Shown here in pieces: positions 1 through 5,552 of a stretch of 5,552 nucleotides of DNA (the first letter of the stretch is position 1; the number at the start of each line of letters is the position of its first letter). A model generated the notes under the pieces. That model saw only the letters and a list, made by a program, of their open reading frames with translations, was not told the DNA's origin and did no database searches. Position numbers and translations under genes: made by a program. The stretch comes from Pseudomonadota bacterium (GTDB lineage: Bacteria > Pseudomonadota > Gammaproteobacteria > SZUA-229). Location of the stretch: contig JAUPMA010000045.1 of NCBI GenBank assembly GCA_030836935.1, forward strand, positions 1 to 5,552, read 5' to 3'.

Positions 1-968
1 ATGTGCTGTCGGATGCGCAAAAGCGCGCCGCCTACGATCAGTACGGTCATGCCGGTGTGGATCCGTCTGCGGCCGCCGGTGCCGGTTATGGTGCCGGTGC
101 CAATTTCAACGATATTTTCGGTGACGTATTCGGCGACATTTTTGGTGGTGGCTCGCGTTCGCGAAACCGTGTGTATCGCGGCTCCGATTTGCGTTACAAC
201 ATGGAACTGAGTCTGGAAGATGCTGTCACGGGCACTACGGTCAAGATCAAGATTCCGACACTGGTGGCCTGTAAAACCTGTCACGGTTCCGGTGCCAGAA
301 AAGGTTCGCAGGCCACGGCCTGTACTACCTGCGGCGGCACCGGCCAGGTGCGTATCCAGCAGGGCTTTTTCTCGGTGCAGCAAACCTGTCCGCACTGTCA
401 CGGCGCCGGCAAGATGATCAAGGACCCGTGCCATGATTGCCATGGTCAGGGGCGTGTAGAAGAACGCAAAACACTTTCCGTTAAGGTACCACCGGGCGTT
501 GATAACGGTGATCGCATACGTTTGTCAGGTGAAGGTGAAGCCGGCGAGAATGGCGGGCCGGCCGGTGACTTGTATGTGCAGATTCACGTCAAGCCGCATC
601 CGATTTTTGAACGTGACGGCAGCAATCTTTTGTGTCAGGTTCCGATCAGTGTGGCCACGGCGGCGCTGGGTGGCGAACTGGAAGTGCCGACGCTCAACGG
701 ACGTGTGGTGCTGAAAATTCCGTCGGAAACGCAAACCGGCAAACTGTTCCGTATCAAGGGCAAGGGCGTGGCACCGGTTCGCGGCGGTGCCACCGGAGAT
801 CTGATTTGCAAGGTGGTGCTGGAAACGCCGGTCAAACTTACAGCCAAACAGAAAGAATTGCTGCGTGAATTTGAAAACAGCATGACGGCCGATGGCAACA
901 CACATAATCCGCAAAGCCGTTCGTGGATGGATGGCGTAAAGAAATTTTTCGATGACATGAAATTATAA
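1..968 (+). CDS. dnaJ: Chaperone protein DnaJ (Hsp40), 5'-truncated by the window edge
   Basis: Co-chaperone that delivers unfolded clients to DnaK and stimulates its ATPase in the cytoplasm. The first whole codon is at position 3 (GTG, read here as internal Val), and 321 residues are visible. By alignment from memory the first residue corresponds to about residue 56 of the 376-residue E. coli protein, so most of the J domain, including its HPD motif, lies outside the window. Visible parts, numbered from the first whole codon: the J-domain tail [12 protein letters not shown] (8-19), a Gly/Phe-rich linker with [14 protein letters not shown] (37-50), and a cysteine-rich zinc domain with all four CxxCxGxG repeats intact (CKTCHGSG 90-97, CTTCGGTG 107-114, CPHCHGAG 129-136, CHDCHGQG 143-150). 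The C-terminal substrate-binding and dimerisation region follows, ending in KKFFDDMKL. All eight zinc ligands make this a full type I DnaJ rather than CbpA. The stop is TAA at 966-968, and the next gene starts 11 bases later, so co-transcription is likely. dnaK would be expected just upstream but cannot be seen. Confidence 0.98.
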   Translation, partial: VLSDAQKRAAYDQYGHAGVDPSAAAGAGYGAGANFNDIFGDVFGDIFGGGSRSRNRVYRGSDLRYNMELSLEDAVTGTTVKIKIPTLVACKTCHGSGARKGSQATACTTCGGTGQVRIQQGFFSVQQTCPHCHGAGKMIKDPCHDCHGQGRVEERKTLSVKVPPGVDNGDRIRLSGEGEAGENGGPAGDLYVQIHVKPHPIFERDGSNLLCQVPISVATAALGGELEVPTLNGRVVLKIPSETQTGKLFRIKGKGVAPVRGGATGDLICKVVLETPVKLTAKQKELLREFENSMTADGNTHNPQSRSWMDGVKKFFDDMKL

Positions 969-973
969 AGAGG
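969..973 (+). promoter_or_regulatory. Ribosome binding site for the DsrE-family gene
   Basis: AGAGG lies six bases before the GTG at 980 and directly after the dnaJ stop. It decides the GTG start, and that start is also the only one that includes the complete twin-arginine signal. The next in-frame ATG, at 1031, would cut off the signal's arginine pair. Confidence 0.7.
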
Positions 974-979
974 TGCATC

Positions 980-1471
980 GTGACTTCACGCCGCCGCTGG
1001 CTGACCGGTTTATTGTCTTTTGGTACGGGTATGCTGGCTTTCAGGTCAGCTGCCGCGGAAACAGAAGCAGTCAGCGATTCGGCGTCGGATATGCGGTTTC
1101 CCGGTGATCCAACCGATCACAATATTGTTTACCAGTTCAACAAGGCCGACCAGGAATATCATCGTGCTGTGCTGTTTTCAGTAGGCGAAATGCTGAGGAG
1201 GTACAACGATAATGTCAGTATTGTGGTGACTGTGTTTGGTTCCGGTATTCATATTCTTGCCAAAAAACCCACCCGTCCGGTTACTGAAGAAACCAGACAA
1301 CGTGTTAAAAGCCTGGCCGAATATGGTGTAAAATTCCACGCCTGCGGCAATACACTGAAATCCATGGGCTGGACCGCCGACGATATCGTGCCCTTTGCCG
1401 AAATAGTCATGGTGGGTGCAGCCGACATCATGGAATTGCAGGAAAAGGGCTACAGCTACATTAGCTGGTAA
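980..1471 (+). CDS. DsrE/DsrF-like family protein with a Tat (twin-arginine) signal peptide
   Basis: A 163-residue protein starting at GTG. The N-terminus has a twin-arginine motif SRRRWL (3-8; consensus S-R-R-x-F-L-K), a moderately hydrophobic stretch (about 9-21), an Arg at 22 of the kind often found before Tat cleavage sites, and AAA at 24-26 with probable cleavage before Glu27. It is therefore predicted to be exported, folded, to the periplasm. The rest resembles the single-domain DsrE/DsrF-like fold: a beta strand HNIVYQFN (47-54), a helix, the strand VSIVVTVFGSGIHIL (79-93), then GVKFHACGNTLKSMGW (116-131) with the family's conserved Cys at 122, its only cysteine, and the C-terminal EKGYSYISW. 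Members of this superfamily handle sulfur as persulfide carriers or have no known role. One cysteine and no sulfur-oxidation or tus neighbours make the function here uncertain. It follows dnaJ by 11 bases and precedes dapB by 54, so a shared transcript is plausible. The family assignment is firm, the export call good, the biochemical role unknown. Confidence 0.85.
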   Translation: MTSRRRWLTGLLSFGTGMLAFRSAAAETEAVSDSASDMRFPGDPTDHNIVYQFNKADQEYHRAVLFSVGEMLRRYNDNVSIVVTVFGSGIHILAKKPTRPVTEETRQRVKSLAEYGVKFHACGNTLKSMGWTADDIVPFAEIVMVGAADIMELQEKGYSYISW

Positions 1472-2329
<858 letters not shown>

Positions 2330-2337
2330 GATTTCTT

Positions 2338-2406
2338 GACACAGAGACACAGAGACACAGAGTTGTTTAAATATATTTACCTCTGTGTTCTCTGCGCCTC
2401 TGTGTC
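2338..2406 (+). repeat. Imperfect inverted repeat made of tandem ACACAGAG units (hairpin, 18-base AT-rich loop)
   Basis: The left arm (2338-2362) is a G followed by three exact copies of ACACAGAG (2339-2346, 2347-2354, 2355-2362). The right arm (2381-2406) is its near reverse complement: CTCTGTGT (2381-2388), an extra T at 2389, the diverged unit CTCTGCGC (2390-2397), then CTCTGTGTC (2398-2406). The loop 2363-2380 is entirely A/T except for one G and one C. Arms of about 25 bases with one bulge and two substitutions should fold stably. The element fills most of the 101-base dapB-fabD gap, starting 8 bases after the dapB stop and ending 24 bases before the fabD start. A moderately T-rich run (2408-2418) follows the right arm, so partial termination is possible, but it is not a standard terminator. 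It looks like a dispersed intergenic palindrome of the REP or MITE kind. No other copy is in the window, so dispersal is not shown here. Confidence 0.85.
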
Positions 2407-2430
2407 GTTCTTATCTTTAAAAGGCTAATT

Positions 2431-3375
2431 ATGAAATTTGCATGTGTATTTCCCGGACAAGGTTCGCAGTCAGTCGGCATGATGGCCGAATTTATTGATC
2501 GTTATGATGAAGTCAAAAATCTGTTTACACGCGCCTCCGATGCGCTGGGTTACGATCTCGCCGGTGTGATTGTTAATGGCCCGGCTGAAGAATTGAATAA
2601 AACCGCCTGCACGCAGCCGGCGATGCTGGTGGCGGGTGTGGCTGCCTGGAAGGCGTTTCGCATCAGCACGCAACAAAAACCGGTGCTGATGGCCGGACAC
2701 AGTCTGGGCGAATACACGGCGCTGGTTTGCGCCGGCGCATTGCAATTTGAAGATGCAGTGAAACTTGTTGCTGAACGCGGTCGCTTGATGCAAAACGCAG
2801 TGCCGGAAGGCATTGGTGCCATGGCGGCGATTCTGGGTCTTGATGATGATCAGGTTAAAGCGGTTTGCGCACAGGCTTCGGATGCAAAATCCATTGCCCA
2901 GGCGGTGAATTTCAATTCACCGGGGCAGGTGGTAATTGCCGGTCATGCTGCTGCTGTGGATAAAGCCATGGAACTGGCGAAAGCCGCGGGCGCCAAACGC
3001 GCACTCAAATTGCCGGTGAGTGTGCCGTCACACAGTTCGTTAATGATTGATGCCGCCAAACAATTGGGTGAACGTCTGGCGGCTATTGAAATTCGTACGC
3101 CAGAAATTCCGGTACTGCAAAATTTTGATGCGCGTACACACACATCATCGGCTGAAATCGCCGAGTGTTTGCAAAAGCAACTCTATAACCCGGTGCTGTG
3201 GGTGGATACAGTGAATAATATTTTTGCTGGCACAGGCATTACCGCAACAGTAGAATGCGGCCCCGGCAAAGTGCTGGCCGGCCTGAACAAACGCATTTAC
3301 AAGGATGCCGAGCATTACACTCTCGACAGCCTCGATAATCTCAATAAATTTGTTTCAGCTTTGGAGACAAACTGA
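2431..3375 (+). CDS. fabD: Malonyl-CoA:ACP transacylase FabD
   Basis: Transfers malonate from malonyl-CoA to holo-ACP, giving the extender unit for type II fatty-acid synthesis in the cytoplasm. It has 314 residues against 309 in E. coli. Visible active-site elements are the N-terminal FPGQGSQSVGM (7-17), which contributes the oxyanion hole; the nucleophile Ser91 in GHSLGEY (89-95); the malonate-carboxylate-binding Arg116 in ERGRLMQ (115-121); and the catalytic His201 in VPSHS (198-202). QLYNPVLW (250-257) and ECGPGKVL (275-282) are also family-typical. The start is ATG with AAGG at 2421-2424, six bases upstream. In many gammaproteobacteria plsX and fabH come directly before this gene; here dapB and a repeat hairpin do. 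No good promoter is visible in the gap. The stop TGA shares its A with the fabG start, so translation of the two is probably coupled. Confidence 0.98.
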   Translation: MKFACVFPGQGSQSVGMMAEFIDRYDEVKNLFTRASDALGYDLAGVIVNGPAEELNKTACTQPAMLVAGVAAWKAFRISTQQKPVLMAGHSLGEYTALVCAGALQFEDAVKLVAERGRLMQNAVPEGIGAMAAILGLDDDQVKAVCAQASDAKSIAQAVNFNSPGQVVIAGHAAAVDKAMELAKAAGAKRALKLPVSVPSHSSLMIDAAKQLGERLAAIEIRTPEIPVLQNFDARTHTSSAEIAECLQKQLYNPVLWVDTVNNIFAGTGITATVECGPGKVLAGLNKRIYKDAEHYTLDSLDNLNKFVSALETN

Positions 3376-4112
3376 TGAACCTGAAAGGTGAAATCGCACT
3401 GGTTACCGGTGCCAGCCGTGGCATCGGTCGCGCTATTGCAGAAGAACTTGCGGCGCAGGGTGCAACCGTAATCGGCACCGCCACCAGCGATAACGGTGCG
3501 GCAGCCATTACCGAATATTTGTCAGCCAGGGGTGGCAAGGGCATGAACCTGAATGTTACCGATGCCGAGTCAGTCAAATCGGTAATCAAATCGATTGAAA
3601 CAGATATTGGCGCCATTTCCATTCTGGTGAATAACGCCGGCATTACCCGCGACAACTTGCTGATGATGATGAAAGACGAGCAGTGGGATGACATCATCCA
3701 GACCAATCTGACCTCCGTGTTTCGCCTGAGCAAGGCGGTAATCCGCAGCATGATGAAGGCGCGCAAGGGCCGTATCATCAATATTGCATCGGTAGTGGGG
3801 TTAACAGGTAATCCGGGACAGACCAACTATGCCGCCGCCAAGGCCGGCATCATGGGTTTCAGCAAATCCCTGGCGCGGGAAATCGGTTCACGCAGCATCA
3901 CTGTGAATACCGTGGCGCCCGGTTTTATTGATACCGATATGACCCGCGCCTTGCCCGACGAGCAGCGTGACGCGCTGATCAAGCAAATTCCGTTGGGCCG
4001 TCTCGGCCAGGCGGCGGATATTGCCCATGCCGTGGCCTTTCTGGCGTCACCGCAGGCGGCGTATATAACGGGTGAAACCATCAATGTGAATGGCGGCATG
4101 TACATGCCATGA
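3375..4112 (+). CDS. fabG: 3-oxoacyl-[acyl-carrier-protein] reductase FabG
   Basis: An NADPH-dependent short-chain dehydrogenase that reduces 3-oxoacyl-ACP to (R)-3-hydroxyacyl-ACP in each elongation cycle. It has 245 residues against 244 in E. coli. The cofactor motif is TGASRGIG (11-18) and the fold-stabilising motif NNAG (86-89). The catalytic tetrad is Asn111, Ser139 (in NIASV), Tyr152 and Lys156 (YAAAK). PGFIDTDMT (182-190) is the substrate-lid segment, and the C-terminus VNGGMYMP closely matches known FabG proteins. FabG is easily confused with PhaB and other short-chain dehydrogenases, but its place between fabD and acpP settles it. The start ATG overlaps the fabD stop by one base (TGATG), and a good Shine-Dalgarno GGAG (3363-3366) lies inside the end of fabD. 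Confidence 0.98.
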   Translation: MNLKGEIALVTGASRGIGRAIAEELAAQGATVIGTATSDNGAAAITEYLSARGGKGMNLNVTDAESVKSVIKSIETDIGAISILVNNAGITRDNLLMMMKDEQWDDIIQTNLTSVFRLSKAVIRSMMKARKGRIINIASVVGLTGNPGQTNYAAAKAGIMGFSKSLAREIGSRSITVNTVAPGFIDTDMTRALPDEQRDALIKQIPLGRLGQAADIAHAVAFLASPQAAYITGETINVNGGMYMP

Positions 4113-4147
4113 GGTTATGTCAGTTCTTAAGACTGTAACGTAACTAA

Positions 4148-4207
4148 ATGAGTAACAAGGTTTTTTGGTTATTTAACATGGCCGAAAAATTAACTGGCAC
4201 GCTGTGA
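4148..4207 (+). other. Possible 19-codon small ORF in the fabG-acpP gap (doubtful)
   Basis: An ATG at 4148 opens a 19-residue frame, MSNKVFWLFNMAEKLTGTL, ending at TGA 4205-4207. It runs through the -35 part of the proposed acpP promoter. No Shine-Dalgarno sequence precedes the ATG, as the upstream bases are GTAACTAA. A frame this short arises easily by chance, and I do not recognise the peptide. It is listed for completeness and is most likely not a gene. Confidence 0.1.
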
Positions 4208-4223
4208 CGGAATTCACTAGAAT
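4194..4223 (+). promoter_or_regulatory. Probable sigma-70 promoter for acpP
   Basis: A -10 element TAGAAT (4218-4223; five of six match TATAAT) lies 18 bases after CTGGCA (4194-4199; four of six match TTGACA). A/T-rich sequence directly upstream (4185-4193) could serve as an UP element. The start of transcription would fall near 4230, giving a leader of about 35 bases. A separate acpP promoter fits the known need for far more acyl carrier protein than Fab enzymes. The rest of the 152-base gap 4113-4264 holds three GTAAC copies (4135, 4140 and 4152), an imperfect palindrome around TCTTAAGA (4125-4132) and no convincing terminator. Confidence 0.5.
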
Positions 4224-4264
4224 ACCGCGCAGCTCAAATCATCGATCAACGAGAGGAAAACCAA

Positions 4265-4504
4265 ATGAGCAGTGTTGAAGAACGCGTGCGCAAGATTGTT
4301 ATTGAACAACTGGGCGTCAAAGAAGAAGAAGTGACCAATAATGCGTCATTTGTTGATGACCTGGGTGCCGATTCACTCGACACAGTTGAATTGGTTATGG
4401 CGCTGGAAGAAGAATTCGAATGCGAAATTCCCGACGAGGAAGCCGAAAAAATCACAACAGTTCAGCAGGCGCTGGATTATGTGAAGGCTCATACTGCCGC
4501 TTAA
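4265..4504 (+). CDS. acpP: Acyl carrier protein AcpP
   Basis: A small acidic cytoplasmic protein that carries acyl intermediates as thioesters on 4'-phosphopantetheine, passing them among FabD, FabG, FabF and the other fatty-acid enzymes. It has 79 residues against 78 in E. coli. The phosphopantetheine attachment site is Ser37 in [16 protein letters not shown] (34-49), in the invariant DSL context at the start of recognition helix II. The opening [18 protein letters not shown] and the segment [17 protein letters not shown] are almost those of enterobacterial AcpP. The Shine-Dalgarno AGGA (4254-4257) lies seven bases before the ATG inside a longer GAGAGGA run, suggesting strong initiation. Its own promoter and a following terminator suggest it is also made as a short abundant transcript. 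Confidence 0.99.
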   Translation: MSSVEERVRKIVIEQLGVKEEEVTNNASFVDDLGADSLDTVELVMALEEEFECEIPDEEAEKITTVQQALDYVKAHTAA

Positions 4505-4518
4505 TCGCTTCGCAATCC

Positions 4519-4548
4519 AAAAGGGTGGGCGCGAGTCCGCCCTTTTTT
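4519..4548 (+). terminator. Rho-independent terminator after acpP
   Basis: A 12-pair stem has arms 4519-4530 and 4535-4546. Its G/C-rich part pairs GGGTGGGC with GTCCGCCC, including two G-U wobbles, and closes on a GCGA tetraloop of the stable GNRA class. The right arm runs into six T residues (4543-4548). It begins 15 bases after the acpP stop and ends 34 bases before the fabF start. Either fabF is expressed by read-through, or a promoter lies downstream in the short gap; I see none that is convincing. Confidence 0.9.
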
Positions 4549-4570
4549 CATTTGTGCAATCGTATATTTC

Positions 4571-4575
4571 GGGAG
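4571..4575 (+). promoter_or_regulatory. Ribosome binding site that fixes the fabF TTG start
   Basis: GGGAG lies seven bases before the TTG at 4583. No in-frame ATG occurs until residue 71, well inside the conserved protein, so this site together with the homology of the first residues decides the start. Confidence 0.75.
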
Positions 4576-4582
4576 AATAGAC

Positions 4583-5552
4583 TTGGCTAAACGTCGCGTT
4601 GTCGTTACGGGCTTGGGAATTGTGTCACCACTGGGTTTGAATCTTAAGGAAACCTGGGATGCCATTCTTGCCGGCAAAAGCGGGGCATCGCCGATCAGCG
4701 AATTCGATACCAGTGACTACAGCGTTAATTTTGCCTGCACGGTAAAAGGTTTCGAACCCAGCGAATATATTCCCCTGAAAGACATCAAGAAAATGGATAC
4801 CTTTATCCATTACGGCATTGCAGCCGCCACGCAGGCCATCAAGGATTCCGGAATTGAAGTGACGGAAGCCAACGCCGAACGCATCGGCGTGGCGGTCAGT
4901 TCAGGCATCGGCGGTTTGCCGATGATTGAAGATAACAAGGAAGCGCTCGACCGGGGCGGCCCGCGCAAGATCACGCCGTTTTTTGTTCCCGGCTCCATCA
5001 TCAATATGATCTCCGGTAACGTGTCGATTATGTACGGCATGAAAGGCCCGAATTTTTCTGTTGTCACCGCCTGTACCACAGGCACACACAGTATTGGTAT
5101 GGCCGCACGCCTGATTGCGTACGGTGATGCGGATGTGATGATTGCAGGCGGCGCCGAAAAAGCGTCATCACCACTGGGTATAGGCGGCTTCGCCGCAGCG
5201 CGCGCACTGTCCAGACGCAACGATAATCCGCAAGCGGCCAGCCGTCCGTGGGATAAGGATCGTGACGGTTTTGTACTGGGCGACGGCGCCGGCGTGCTGG
5301 TGCTGGAAGAATATGAACACGCCAAAAAGCGTGGCGCAAAAATTTATTGCGAACTCGCCGGTTTTGGCATGAGCGGCGATGCTTACCACATGACCATGCC
5401 GTCGGAAGGCGGTGAAGGTGCAGCGCGTTGCATGCGTAACGCCATGCACGATGCCGGAGTCAATCCGCAGGATGTGCAATTCATCAATGCGCACGGCACG
5501 TCAACACCCGCTGGTGATGTAGCCGAAACCCAGGCGGCAAAAGCGGCATTTG
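4583..5552 (+). CDS. fabF: 3-oxoacyl-[acyl-carrier-protein] synthase II FabF, 3' end outside the window
   Basis: A decarboxylating Claisen condensing enzyme (KAS II) that extends acyl-ACP by two carbons with malonyl-ACP and normally matters for the 16:1 to 18:1 step. 323 codons are visible of roughly 410-415 expected. The start is TTG: the first residues (M/L)[17 protein letters not shown] align directly with the N-terminus of E. coli FabF. The nucleophile is Cys164 in [10 protein letters not shown] (161-170). The first catalytic His is His304 in [11 protein letters not shown] (302-312). The second His and the C-terminal GFGG motif lie beyond the edge. [20 protein letters not shown] (220-239) is the family's conserved block. 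Cys-His rather than Cys-Asn chemistry, and the position after acpP, favour FabF over FabH. FabB is closely related but does not usually sit here. No frameshift or stop is seen in the visible part. Confidence 0.97.
   Translation, partial: MAKRRVVVTGLGIVSPLGLNLKETWDAILAGKSGASPISEFDTSDYSVNFACTVKGFEPSEYIPLKDIKKMDTFIHYGIAAATQAIKDSGIEVTEANAERIGVAVSSGIGGLPMIEDNKEALDRGGPRKITPFFVPGSIINMISGNVSIMYGMKGPNFSVVTACTTGTHSIGMAARLIAYGDADVMIAGGAEKASSPLGIGGFAAARALSRRNDNPQAASRPWDKDRDGFVLGDGAGVLVLEEYEHAKKRGAKIYCELAGFGMSGDAYHMTMPSEGGEGAARCMRNAMHDAGVNPQDVQFINAHGTSTPAGDVAETQAAKAAF

Noticed and set aside
1196..1229. A perfect AGGAGG (1196-1201) inside the DsrE-family gene, ten bases before an out-of-frame ATG at 1212.
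   Set aside because: The frame from that ATG has only five codons (MSVLW) before TGA, and the AGGAGG is explained by the codons of a normal helix (MLRRY). At most it might slow ribosomes.
2336..2377. TTGACA at 2336-2341 and TATATT at 2372-2377 as a fabD promoter.
   Set aside because: The spacing is 30 bases, far from 16-18. The TTGACA arises at the edge of the repeat arm, and nothing resembling a -35 lies at the right distance from TATATT.
3341..3826. A 161-codon minus-strand frame over fabG.
   Set aside because: It is antisense to a gene with an intact catalytic tetrad, and its Met/Ser/Ala-rich translation is typical of a shadow frame.
4195..4210. TGGCACG upstream of acpP as the -24 element of a sigma-54 promoter.
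   Set aside because: The expected GC of the -12 element is absent at the required spacing (the bases there are CG, in GACGG), and a good sigma-70 -10 lies just downstream.
4810..5325. A 171-codon minus-strand frame over fabF.
   Set aside because: It is antisense to conserved FabF coding sequence including the active-site Cys region, and its Ser/Pro/Ala-rich translation shows no recognisable domain.

Overview
The window is an ordinary core-genome stretch of a gammaproteobacterium (inferred). All seven genes lie on the + strand and none is visibly broken. DnaJ, AcpP, FabG and FabF read very close to the enterobacterial proteins as I know them, base composition looks balanced by eye, and start codons include ATG, GTG and TTG. 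I cannot name the genus. I see no mobile-element gene, tRNA, rRNA or CRISPR array, and the minus-strand open frames look like shadows of the + strand genes.

Layout. Positions 1-968 hold the 3' 85 percent or so of dnaJ (chaperone). Eleven bases later comes a DsrE-family gene (980-1471) whose product carries a twin-arginine export signal. After 54 bases comes dapB (1526-2329), a lysine and peptidoglycan precursor gene. The 101-base gap 2330-2430 is largely filled by a long imperfect hairpin built from three tandem ACACAGAG units. Beyond it lies a fatty-acid synthesis cluster in the classical order: fabD (2431-3375), fabG (3375-4112), acpP (4265-4504) and fabF (from 4583, running off the right edge). 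A probable promoter precedes acpP and a clear intrinsic terminator lies between acpP and fabF.

How the genes work together. FabD loads malonate from malonyl-CoA onto the acyl carrier protein made by acpP. FabF condenses malonyl-ACP with a growing acyl-ACP, and FabG reduces the resulting 3-oxoacyl-ACP, so the right half encodes the heart of type II fatty-acid elongation. The left half combines a chaperone gene and a diaminopimelate gene, which are commonly neighbours in gammaproteobacteria (dnaK-dnaJ-dapB-carAB), here with a small exported DsrE-like protein inserted. The fab block lacks plsX and fabH at its usual upstream side, and the repeat hairpin sits exactly at the join between the two blocks.

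No clearly new biological system is visible. The points most worth a second look are the hairpin repeat at the block junction and the Tat-exported DsrE-family protein between dnaJ and dapB.
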